A stretch of 64,000 bases of DNA, from assembly GCA_030737875.1 (NCBI GenBank), contig CM060922.1, positions 301,807,456 to 301,871,455 of the forward strand. The letters are read 5' to 3'. The stretch is from Allium sativum. Its lineage: Eukaryota > Streptophyta > Magnoliopsida > Asparagales > Amaryllidaceae. The notes beneath the pieces are model-generated. The model did not search any database, was not told the origin of the DNA, and worked only from the letters and a program-made list of their open reading frames with translations. The translations under genes were made by a program, and so were the position numbers. Numbering within the stretch: the stretch's first letter is position 1; every line of letters begins with the position of its first letter. Shown here in pieces: positions 22,450-33,411 of this stretch.

Positions 22450-23695
22450 TGTTAATCCCTCAAAAAATCCATATGCACATGGAGCAAAGGATGCGGAATG
22501 GATATCATCAGGGTCGGTCATGCATGATGTTATCCAAGGCACTTAAATGACTCACAATGGATAGGACGCAACCACACAGAACAAGACCCAAGTATCAAAC
22601 CCAAGGCGAATCAAGTCGACCGGTACGACCGAAGAAGATGGAACGATATGTTATGAGAAATTCGGCTCAATAGAGATAAGGATCGTCCATTCTGTAAAAC
22701 CGCCCACAACAACAAAGCACACTTGATCTAATATCAAAGTTCGGTCACATGCATCGAGACAGGAGTTAAGATCGCATGTATATTTAACAACTGCTCATGA
22801 ATTGCAACTCCTATCGCTCAACACTCGAATCAGAAACCCATTGGTAGGTCGTATACCAACTCCTAGAAAGAGCACATTCATATCTCAAAGTCACAAGTCT
22901 CAGTCGGTCGCCTCTAGACTAATGAAGATCGTCGCTCGCTCACTCAAATCAGACATAACCACATTAAGGAACTATGATCGGTCGTTCTTTCATCTCGCCA
23001 TCAAGCAAATCATATATCTACTCATTGAATGCTAGAAATAGACGCGACCGAAGTCACTTGCTTAACTACTCAAGACACTCGCTCCATTGAGTCGCTCGCG
23101 CATGATAACTGAATACAACCACGGACAGCTGGCTACAGCTAGCCAGTGGCATGACTGTAATTAACAGAATGAGCGATCCATAGCCTACATAAAAGGATTT
23201 CAAGTCATTTCCCGAAGAACGCTGACCTATAAATACACCATAGCTGCCAACATAAAGGGGATCCAATCGTTGAAACCATGAAGTGCTGCTAAATTCTATT
23301 CGGCCATGTCGTCAAGTACAATCTTGTGATGAAGGAAAATGAAGGCGTTCTCCTTCTCAATCATTCATCCATCCTTCCTCTCCTCAAATTCTACCATTCT
23401 CTTGTATAATTCCAAGACTGAAATATATAAACGAGGGTATATTGAGCGAATATAGAGATGTATGAAAAGAAAGAATTGATGTATTTTGTAATCCTCATTA
23501 TAAGATTGGAAATCACCTTCACAGTGGATGTAGGCCTAATTAACGGCTGAACCACTCTAAATCTCGTCTTTACTTTATCTTTCTCGCATTTTTCATTTTC
23601 AATTACTGATTGAACACGGTTCCACTTATTTCTTACCGTATTGGTGAAGTACAGTTTTAGTACCTTGGGTGTTCAGCCCAATTTTGTTGTAAACA
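22450..23695 (+). repeat. 3' LTR of T2
   Basis: 1,246 bp, TGTTAATCCC to TGTAAACA, matching 2320-3565. TATAAATA lies at 23228-23235. The flanking 5-mer AATTG differs from the left AGTTG by one transition. Confidence 0.93.
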
Positions 23696-25204
23696 AATTG
23701 CTCACTTATTGTGTCTCCCACTTCCCTTCATTTCTACATCCAACTTCAATCAATAAAATAATTTTCCATTTTTTCCTAAGTAGATAACTAAAAAATATGA
23801 TAAAATTTCCTTTGACATTTTATTAAAACAATTTATTGTTGAATGTTATGTTAATTGATCATTTACACTTTGCCAATGGGTCATCCTAGCTCCCATTACA
23901 AATACAATAATGTAATTAAATCACGTAAATCATTTCAATTTAAATAATTCAACAAAATTTTGGTAGCACTTCACCTTAGTTCACTGAACAATACACAATT
24001 TCATGTACATAGGTAATATAAAGGAAGTGCTTTTGAAATTTTGAGAACTATTTAAAATGAAATTCTTTACGAGATTTAATTTCGTTATTGTTTCGTAACT
24101 TATCCAATACAAAGACAAATCCAACAAATATTGTATACAATGAATATAGATGTTCATTCTGTTAACAAAACGAAAATTCACATAACGACCATATACAATA
24201 TTTATCAGACGTGACTGATAAAAACTCTAAGACTTTATGAATATAATATATTACGATTGGTGCTCAAAATTATCAATCGCCTATGTAAAGAGCGAATTTT
24301 AAACCAAATAAGCTTTCAACGACTTAATTTCAATCTCTACTTGTATGTATACAAACTTTATCATATATGCATATATTTTAAACATTCAATCGAACTAACC
24401 GTACGTTATAAAATTAAATATCATTTTCAATAAATTTTTGTAAAACATAAACTTAATTATTTCCATTTCCACTAAACGTCTCTTAACATGTCTAAAATCT
24501 CTTATATATTAATTCAACATGTATACATGCACATAATTCTATTGTGATACAAACAGCAATAAACTTACAATACATAAACTAATAACAATGATTGGGACTC
24601 AATTAATTCAACCTATAAATAGATTAATTAACAACATTATACATACAACACTATATATGCATATATACATACAACATAAACTAATTAACTCTGTATTAGC
24701 AAGACTATGCATAGATTAATAACACGATTAATTCAACTTATATATACACATATTAACAACACTATACATACAAACGTATAATCTAACAAACTAATTAACC
24801 CTAAATTAGCAAATCTAGAATATTAAAAAAATTAGGGCTTATACTTGAAAATTGGAGATGAATTGGAGCTGGAGAGGAGGAGAAAGAAAGATCCTTTTAG
24901 ATGTTGGAGAGAGTAAGGGCGACAAAGGAGGCGGTGGCGGCGAATTTCAGAATTAGGAAGGAAGGATTTGGAAAGTTTTTTTTTGTTGAAAATCGAAATG
25001 GTGAAGAAAGAAGCAGGTCATTCAAATTTTGCTCGACTAAGCAACGGCTAACAACGGTCGCCAACGAATTTAAAACCAATGGTTTCTAACTTTTTTTAAT
25101 ATGTAAAGAAAAATCCAGAATTAAGCTTTCGTTGGAAACTGTTTCCAACAGCCATTGGCTACCATTGCCTTCTTCCGTTGCTATATATTGTGTGTCTTGT
25201 AGTG
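23696..25204 (-). mobile_element. CACTA transposon, 5' terminal part
   Basis: On the minus strand the terminus reads CACTACAAGACACA (25204 back to 25191), the standard CACTA/En-Spm end. Within 200 bases inward lie repeated GCAACGG and CCGTTG motifs in both orientations (about 25027-25180), as in CACTA subterminal regions. The remaining 1.3 kb is AT-rich and noncoding, as expected for a 5' untranslated or intronic part. It leads, once T2 is removed, into the transposase fragment at 2172-2319. The other end is not in the window. Confidence 0.65.
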
Positions 25205-25425
25205 TATTTATGTACTGAATTTCATTAGTTAATAAAAGTGTATCGATTTTCAACAAATATATATATATACACACACATGCATACACGAAAACTATTATTG
25301 AGTATTATAAGTAAATTTATCTAATTATTAGTTAAATCTACGTATGAATAGGTTAAGCTAGATGAATAGGTATATACAATATCGGATGCGAGTATATGTG
25401 TGTGTCTATGTTTTGCAAAAACATA

Positions 25426-25476
<51 letters not shown>

Positions 25477-25795
25477 TTGTGTGCACGCGCACGTGTGTAC
25501 GTGTCTTGGGGGGTGTTTGCGTGCGTGAGTTTGAAAGCTAACAGAAATTAGCCTAGGGTTATCTACCCATTACAACTCCATTTTTCGGTATGTGGAATTA
25601 ATTATATATATATATAAGGAGCGTTCAATGGCACCCTAAAAGCCCCTCTTCAGAAACCAAGCATATATATTAGTTTAAGTTAGTGGGAGGTGAGACAATG
25701 AGTGGATGGTGGGAGAAACGGGATATGTGACGGAAATCAGGGGGCAATTTTGGGTGCTGCACTGTTTCGGATTCCAACTGTTTGGAGTATGAAAG
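25205..25795. other. Unassigned AT-rich DNA with microsatellites
   Basis: No gene recognised. It holds a compound (TG)n(TA)n(TG)n microsatellite at about 25423-25490 and short (TA)n runs near 25257 and 25602. Confidence 0.7.
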
Positions 25796-26143
25796 TTATA
25801 TAATCCATACATGCATAATGTTAGTGGCAGTACTCGCAACGAGAGGGACGAGGCGGTCACTCGTGTTAAGGGTGTGGATGCGCTTGTCAAAGCGGAAGTG
25901 ATGGTCACTAAATAGAAGGTTAAGAAGAAATCTGATTCCATCTTCGTAAATTACAAAACTAATATCATTAAGTTTTGGAACTTTGAGTGGATCGCCAGAG
26001 ATTACTCCATAACTAAACCTTAGCATAGGAGAAAAGTGTAAAAGAAGAAAGAGAGTACTCGGAAGGAGCTGAAGTAGATCTAGAGGAGCCAAAGCATAAG
26101 CTCTTATGAAGGATGAACCCATTGCGCTCAAGACGTGTGAGCT
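25796..26143 (-). pseudogene. Uncharacterised ORF interrupted by the T4 insertion
   Basis: A minus-strand frame encodes MGSSFIRAYALAPLDLLQLL and ends NIMHVWII with a stop at 25796. The frame remains open across the GAGCT target site into 47239 onward, for about a dozen codons, before a stop. I do not recognise the protein. It could be an exon remnant of a host gene broken by T4, or a chance frame. It is richer in GC than the DNA on its left. Confidence 0.3.
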
Positions 26144-26705
26144 TGAAACACCCCACCTCCGTTAAGGTCACTCGCAAAGGGAATGCCTTAACTTTGGTGG
26201 AGCGTTTTAGTAGACTAACAAAAATTTACAAGATAGATAAACAATACTTGAGAAATTATAACTTTATTACAGTGGGAAAATAGAAATCAGTTTGGTTACA
26301 TCTTTACCAAAAACTCAAGTACATAAATATCAGTCTTGTTCAGAAAATCATTAGAGTACAAAACTTTAAAATCATAATCCCCACAAAAGCTGCCATAAGG
26401 AGTCGAGCCATTCTTTAAGCACTCTAAGTACTTCAAGCAGAAGAAATCCGGATCAAGCTAAAGTATTCCCTCCTTGGAAAACCTGGGGGGAAACGGAAGA
26501 AATGGGGCGAAAACAAGCAAGGTCGGACATAAAGTCTGGCAAGTCCAGTGACTTTCAGTATATGAACATATAATAATAATAATGACATGAGAATAAAACT
26601 GGATGCGAGATAACAGTAACAGGAGTAGCAAATATACTTAGGTTAAACAGAAAAAGAACAGAACGATGTAAACTTTTGCTTTTCACTTCTCTGCACTAAT
26701 ACTAG
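26144..26705 (-). repeat. T4 3' LTR, part 1 (left of T5)
   Basis: Colinear with 43711-44275 of the T4 5' LTR and breaks off at ACTAG, where T5 is inserted. The terminus is TGAAACA instead of TGTAACA. Divergence from the other LTR is visible near the end, with several changes in 120 bases. Confidence 0.93.
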
Positions 26706-27934
26706 TGTTTGCGAACAAATTATACAATTGTAAACAACTGTAAAATCCGTTCGGTTTTCCTAAACAACAAGGATTGTTGTAGAGGGTGTCGAACTCTGGG
26801 ACCAAAAACATTTTAATTAATAAATCCAATCAAGTTATTCCAGAATTTTGATTGATTGAAAACACAGAAAATAACAGCAAATAAATAAAAAAAAAAGAGA
26901 TTTATCTAATAAGAGAAAGCAATTAGGGGATAATGACATAGATCAGATTCATAATCATCAATAACCAAAAGATTAACCAGATCTAATACATGTTTCTGTC
27001 ACAAACATGAATCAACGATAATAAGTTTTTAGAAACAAATATGTAAATAATGACAAGCATAGCCTATGCAGGAGCTCAGCTCTACAACCATAGACTATCA
27101 GGACAGATTCACTAATTAATTTCTAAAACCCTAAAATCAGATCTAGATCTGATAAACATTAGATCGAACACGAATATATCCTGTGAAGGAGCATAGCTCT
27201 TAAACGACACAAAATATGAAGGTTCAGATCTAACCCTTAATTCAGATCCAGATATACATGTATACAGTCCTCATCTTTTGGCTATGTGATTCATATTGAA
27301 TCATACTATCAGCGTCATCACCCCCTAATCAAAGGGGATTAGCTAGACATAGCTAAAGAAGAAGAAAACAGAAATTAAATAACAAGAACATAAATAAAAC
27401 TAAAATTAAATAGAAAAGAGGAAGAAGAATGATTTTATTCCAAGAAGAGAATTACATAATAAAACCCAATGTGTTTTTACATGACTAAGATACAATGTAT
27501 TTATAGCTGATATGACAAAGGCTAGCTAGCTAATTACATAATGTGGGACTAAAGAAATAACCCAAACAACACTTAAGCCAGTGTGAACGCAGCTTTAGAG
27601 TGAGTGGTCTAGCAAATAGGCTAGTGTGAACGCAACATGAGTAAGAGGCCTTCCAAATGAGCTAATGTGAATGCAGTTTGAGTCTTTATTGAGCCAAATC
27701 TTCTTAACTGAAATATAATTGCAACCGTTCTTCAAGCTTTAGACTCTTCAAGCTTTAGCAATTTTAAACTTCACTCTTTTTAAGCAAATTCTTCATGCTT
27801 TATCCATCAAATGCTCTAAACCATGCTTCTTGTCAACAATCTGAAAATACAGCTATAAATACAAAGTATCAATTATTTTAAAGGGAAAATAAGATAAATA
27901 AGCGGATAAAATATACACATTTACGTGTATATCA
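26706..27934 (-). repeat. T5 3' LTR
   Basis: On the minus strand it begins TGATATACACG and ends at 26706 with TTCGCAAACA. TATAAATA on the minus strand lies at 27498-27505. Just upstream of it in U3 (about 27582-27685) are three direct repeats of a ~45-bp unit containing the plus-strand motif AGTGTGAACGCA. Confidence 0.95.
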
Positions 27935-29693
27935 AATACCCCCACACTTATCTTTTTATTCGTCCTCGAATAAACTAAACTAAGAAATGTCACACTTTCG
28001 TAGGAAACACGATTGCATTTAGCGTATGCAACAAGCCGTTAAACCTTTGGGTGTCCCCAGTAGGACGAGTGTTGTCTCGTGAGGATTTTCAGTGGATACT
28101 ACCCACAAAATCCAAAGCGTCTTATGTACATGGATTAATCAAACAATATATTTAAGGTCTTTCACATTCCAAGGATTTTACCTAACTTCAATAATAACGG
28201 TTTAGTTCCAATTGTCCATCCCATTATTGGTGCAAAAATGAATAAGATTTTTCAAGCTGAATCGTAATTCCTTGATAGCACTGTAATTGTCTTGAAGGTT
28301 AAGAGCGTGGTGTCAACCAAAGTTCTACACATCGACAATGTGCACCCAATCATTTATTCAACCTTTTTTATTTTTTGAATAATTTTGCACCACCGTAACT
28401 GTAATGTATTGGATGTGAGTTATGCATAGATGAAGGAAAATTTTGTAAGTTCTAAAAAAATATTATAGATGAGAGGGCAAGTGTATTAGTTGAACTTCAA
28501 GCTACAAAAGATAAAGTAATACTAAGGCACATATAGAAATTTTGTTTCCTTTCATCTCCTCTACTACAATCCTCGCTTCCAAGTACAGTGTGGTGGATAT
28601 GGATGGAATGGAAATGAATGCTTTATAGTCAAGAATGATGAATGACTATTTTATTCTGAGAGACTCTCTCTTTATTTCATTTTTTTCTTCTTTTTCTTTC
28701 TTTCTCTCTTTTTTTTTTCTTTTTCACATATTTTTTTTTCTTCATATTTGCATGATGAATGATGAGTGGAAATGGAATGGAATGACACCATATTTTATTT
28801 CATTTGATTCCTCCACTACTAAACCAACACTTCATGAAAGGAAAGTTTTGTGCCCTAGTTACTCTACTTCTATAACCTTAATTCAACACACAAGTCTGGA
28901 TTGTTGTTATACAAAAAGCTGAAAGGAATGATAAGCAAGGTTTCGTAAGATAGATAACCCATATAAAATAAGATGTGGTATATGGTTATCCTACCTTAAA
29001 ACAAGTACGGAGTGGGTGGTGTAATATTGGTATAAAAAGTGACGTTTTTGACCTTTAACCAAAGGTTCTTGAGTATACCAATATAAGATAAACTTGTCGA
29101 AACATGGATGTAAATCGACTAAAACTTGGGTTTGAATAATGTGGGGGTATCGAAGAAGAACGCTACAATGAGTCATTTCTCCTTAATTGGGCCAAGTGGA
29201 TTTTAGAACTTACGATTTTGAAAATTTGAGTGGAAAAGAAAATATTATGCATGAAAACTAACTCAGAAAATCCAACAAATGTAGGTGCAAAATCCTTTTA
29301 TTTCATAATTTTTTTTTTTTGATTATTTTTACTTGCACATTCTAACATGTATAACAAAGGTTGACACGCTTACTCCAGAACACGACTAACGTCTACACAG
29401 TCTCAAGCTAGCATCTTAAAAAGACACATTACGATTCAATGAATAAATAATGTTCATTCCCATCACCCAACAATTCAACTTATCAAACAAGAACCAAGGT
29501 GTCATTTATGAATTTAAGTTAATCCTTGTTCAATGAATGACCTACTTCATAAAATTTGATTGCTGATGTAATGTAAATTCCCCCCACACTTGAGTGTGAC
29601 TGTGTCCTCACAGTCTTAATCAGACATATCTTAGTGAAAGGGAAAAACAAATAAGAGAATATTTACATATGTACAAAAGAGGGTTAGTGCGTC
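27935..29693 (-). other. T5 3' noncoding region with two polypurine tracts
   Basis: No env-like frame is visible. The tract adjoining the LTR reads, on the minus strand, AAGTGTGGGGGTATT (27935-27949). A second near-copy, AAGTGTGGGGGGAATT, lies at 29577-29592, just after integrase. Long T and A runs occur between them (for example near 28680-28740 and 29311). Confidence 0.75.
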
Positions 29694-30901
29694 TTACCGA
29701 ATGTAATGTGGATCGTGGAGGACCATGAGCTCTTCCTCTTGGTTGGGTATTGGTTCCAAGTAAGGTTTAAGGCGTTGACCATTGACCTTAAAGGATGATC
29801 CATCAGTTGGATTCTCAATTTCTACCGCACCATACGGAAAAACGGTCCGTACAGTGTAAGGTCCTTTCCATCTAGATTTTAGCTTACCCGGAAATAGATG
29901 CAGTTTTGAGTCATACAAGAGAACTTTTTGTCTTGGCATGACAGTTTTACAAAAAATCGATTTATCATGAAAAACTTTTGTTCTGTCCTTGTAAATTCGT
30001 TCATTTTCATAGGCATCATTTCTAATTTCATCAAGTTCATTAAGTTGAAGCTTCCTATGTTCACCTGCTTGCTCTAAATCAAGATTCAAAGTTTTTATTG
30101 CCCATAACGCCCTATGTTCTAGTTCAACTGGCAAGTGACATGGTTTACCAAAAATCAACCGATAAGGGGACATACCCAAGTTTGTTTTGAAAGCGGTGCG
30201 GTAAGCCCAAAGAGCGTCAGTTAACTTTTGAGACCAATCTTTACGATTTCGATTCACGGTTTTCTCAAGGATTTGTTTAATCTGCCTATTCGATACTTCA
30301 ACTTGCCCACAAGTTTGAGGGTGATAAGGAGTGGATAACTTGTGGGTTATCGAATACTTTTCATGAGAGCTTCAAAAGAACTATTACAGAAGTGTGTACC
30401 ATTATCACTTATTATTGTGCGAGGTGTGCCAAACCAAGAAAAGATGTTTTCTTTCAAGAAGTGCACAACAACCTTGTTATCGTTTGTTTTGCATGGTACA
30501 GCTTCGACCCATTTGGAAACATAATCAACAGCTAAGAGAATGTAAAGGTTCCCAAAAGAATTAGGGAAGGGTCCCATGAAGTCTATACCCCACACATCAA
30601 AAATTTCGACCTCTAGAATGGGGTTTAGGGGCATCATATTTCGTTTAGAAATTTTCCCTAAGAATTGACATCGATCACAAGTTTTGCAAAATTCGTACGC
30701 ATCTTTGAAAAGGGTGGGCCAGTAGAAACCCGATTGGAGAACCTTTTTGGCTGTCTTTTTGGGACCGAAGTGACCACCGCATGCTTGGTCATGACAGAAA
30801 GAGAGGACACTGTGAATTTCAGTGTCAGGAACACATCTTCGAATGATTTGGTCGGGACAATACTTGAAAAGATAGGGGTCGTCCCAATAAAAATGTTTCA
30901 C
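29694..30901 (-). pseudogene. T5 integrase (one frameshift)
   Basis: The zinc-binding domain keeps [11 protein letters not shown] and CKTCDRCQ. The core has GIDFMGPFP and ISDNGTHF. A one-base deletion in the T4 run at 30358-30361, just after FEALMKS, shifts the frame. The resumed frame reads [19 protein letters not shown], so the catalytic Glu is present. The C-terminus ([20 protein letters not shown]) ends at 29694 after a further 187 codons. All three catalytic acids are visible, and the only defect seen is the homopolymer slip. Confidence 0.92.
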
Positions 30902-31012
30902 TTGAGAAAAGAATTTGTGTTTATCCTGCTTAGACCAAAAAGAAGGGGTCTACTTGGTGACTAAATAGTTGACAATGTCAGCAAACCATGGATCAGTGGA
31001 TAGAGAAAACAG

Positions 31013-33374
31013 CTATTCATCGGGGAAATTCTCGTTGATCGGAAGAGAACAAGACGGGGCATTTGGAAGACGAGACAAGTGGTCTGCAATAACATTGTCA
31101 GATCCTTTTTTATCCTTAATGGTAAGGTCAAATTCTTGAAGTAGAAGGATCCAACGAATGAGACGGGCCTTAGCATCCTTTTTAGAGAATAGATACCTAA
31201 GTGCGGAATGATCGGTATAAACCGTGATGTGTGAGCCAACTAGATAAGGCCTGAATTTTTCTAGAGCAAAAACAACCGCCAAGAGTTCTTTTTCAGTGGT
31301 CGTATAATTAATTTGGGCATCGTTCAAAGTCTTACTCGCATAGTAAATGACATGAAGAATCTTATCGATGCGTTGTCCTAAAACAGCGCCAACAGCGAAA
31401 TTCGAGGCATCACACATGATTTCAAAAGGCAGCTTCCAATTAGGAGAGCACATGATCGGGGCAGAGACAAGTTCATTTTTAAGACGCTCAAAAGATGAAA
31501 TGCAATCAGAATTGAAGTCGAAAGGAACATCCTTACCAAGAAGGTTAGTCAGAGGTCGAGTGATTTTGCTGAAATCCTTTATGAAGCGACGATAGAAGCC
31601 AGCATGACCTAAAAAGGATCGGATGTCCTTAACAGATTTGGGAATGGGAAGATTAGAGATAACTTCGATTTTGGCTTTGTCTACTTCAATTCCTTTGTTA
31701 GAGATGACATGTCCCAAAACAATGCCATGTTTAACCATGAAGTGACACTTTTCCCAATTAAGCGTTAAGTGTTTCTCTTTACAGCGATCAAGAACAAGAT
31801 TGAGATGATGTAAACACTCAGAGTAAGAATCACCAAATATGGAAAAATCATCCATGAACACTTCCAAAAATCGCTCGATCATATCAGAAAAAATGCTAAT
31901 CATGCACCTCTGAAAGGTTGCAGGTGCATTACAGAGACCAAAAGGCATACGTCGGTACACAAATGTACCAAACGGACAAGTGAAAGTGGTTTTCTCTTGG
32001 TCCTCAGGAGCGATAGGGATTTGATTATAGCCCGAGTACCCATCAAGGAAACAGTAGTACTCATGACCCGCTAGTCGTTCTAACATTTGATCAATAAATG
32101 GCAGAGGGAAATGATCCTTACGTGTTGCAGCGTTAAGTTTCCTATAGTCAATGCAAACACGCCAACCAGTCTGGGTGCGGGTTGGGATAAGCTCGTTAGC
32201 TTCATTTTGGATCACGGTAATCCCTGATTTCTTAGGTACGACATGAATCGGACTAACCCATTGACTATCAGAAATCGGGTAGATGATTCCATTGTCAAGG
32301 CATTTAAGGATTTCAGCACGAACTGCTTCTTTCATGATAGGTTTTAGTCGACGTTGGGGCTCACGAGTGGGTTTGGCATCATCTATAAGGTGGATTCGAT
32401 GTTGGACTATCGAAGGACTAATCCCCTTAATATCATCCATGGACCAACCAATTGCCTCCTTATTTTTCTTAAGAATGGGAAGGAGCAATTGTTCCTGATC
32501 TAAAGTGAGGTCAGAAGCGATGATGATAGGAAAAGTTTCATTGTCTCCTAAGTAAGCGTACTTAAGATGACTGGGCAACACTTTGAGTTCAGATTTTGGG
32601 GACAACTCAACCGAAGAAATTGGTTGAGGGATAGACTCAATTGTGAGTGGCTCGACAGGAATCGAATCAGAGACATTTTCGGGAATATCTTGAAACAATG
32701 TTTCATAATTTGATTCAATTTCGTTGCTCAGATGGTCAAGCTCAGATTCATTATCGTGGACAGCATGGATTTCAGAAAACTGGTCCACATAAGAGTTAGA
32801 AGAGTTTTCAGTTCTGAAGATATTTAGCTCGACAGTCATGTTACCGAAAGAAAGTTTCATAGACCCATTTCTATAGTTGATGAGAGCATTAGAGGTTGCT
32901 AAGAAGGGTTGTCCTAGAATCAAAGGGATCTGTTTTGCGGGATTGCTAACCTGTTGAGTTTCTAAGACAATGAAATCAACTGGAAAGATGAATTCGCCAA
33001 TTTTGATCAACACATACTCGATTTCTCCCACAGATTTCTTAATTGATCGGTCAGCAAGCTGTAGGGTAACCTTGGTGGGTTTCAATTCTCCTAGCCCTAA
33101 TTGGCGATAGACGGAATATGGAAGCAAGTTAACACTAGCACCTAAGTCTAGCAGGCATCTATCGATTTTCTTGTCCCCAATAGTACATGATATTGTGGGG
33201 GCAGCCAGGATCTTTGTATTTCACTGGCATCGATTGGGACAAGACTTTGCTTAGAGTTGCCGCTAGAAACACTTTCTTAGGTACATGTGTATGATGTTTT
33301 TGAGTGCACATATCTTTTAGAAATTTTGCGTATTGTGGAACTTGTTGTATAATATCTAAAAGAGGAATGTTCAC
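31013..33374 (-). pseudogene. T5 protease, reverse transcriptase and RNase H
   Basis: The segment at 33374-33159 (FLKDMCTQKHHTHVPKK) leads to the protease. A run of five G (33197-33201, C on the coding strand), where four would keep frame, shifts it. The next frame carries the protease site LLDLGASVNLLPYSVY; DLGA rather than DSGA is usual in Athila. RT then reads VCIDYRKLNAATRKDHFPLP and YSGYNQIPIAPEDQ, with the FMDDFSIF box, followed by RNase H (MCDASNFAVGAVLGQR, YTDHSALRYLFSKKD). The 704-codon frame ends at a TAG (31013-31015), with another TAG at 30950-30952 before integrase. Confidence 0.93.
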
Positions 33375-33411
33375 TTTAACTTGCTTAAATATTTCAAGGA
33401 TTTTTTTCTAG

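Larger units (their letters stand above)
2320..23695 (+). mobile_element. T2: Tat-lineage Ty3/gypsy retrotransposon, split by T3
   Basis: Two LTRs of 1,246 bp each start with TGTTAATCCC and end with TTGTAAACA, with a PBS after the first and a purine tract before the second. Flanking 5-mers are AGTTG (2315-2319) and AATTG (23696-23700), a target duplication with one transition. The internal order is gag, protease, RT, RNase H, a second RNase H, then integrase, followed by a long 3' noncoding region. The second RNase H between the RT/RH block and integrase is the hallmark of the Tat lineage. About 10.5 kb of its own sequence remains once T3 is removed. Stops and frameshifts occur in every domain, so it cannot move by itself. 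Confidence 0.93.

Noticed and set aside
24901..25089. Arg/Lys-rich frame near the CACTA end, open on both strands
   Set aside because: Short, in a subterminal repeat region, and without homology I can name.
28635..28922. 95-codon plus-strand frame rich in Phe and Ser
   Set aside because: It comes from poly-T and CTTTTT-type simple sequence in the T5 3' region.
27950..29690. Env-like third ORF of T5
   Set aside because: Athila elements may carry one here, but no long frame, signal peptide or membrane segment is visible on the minus strand.
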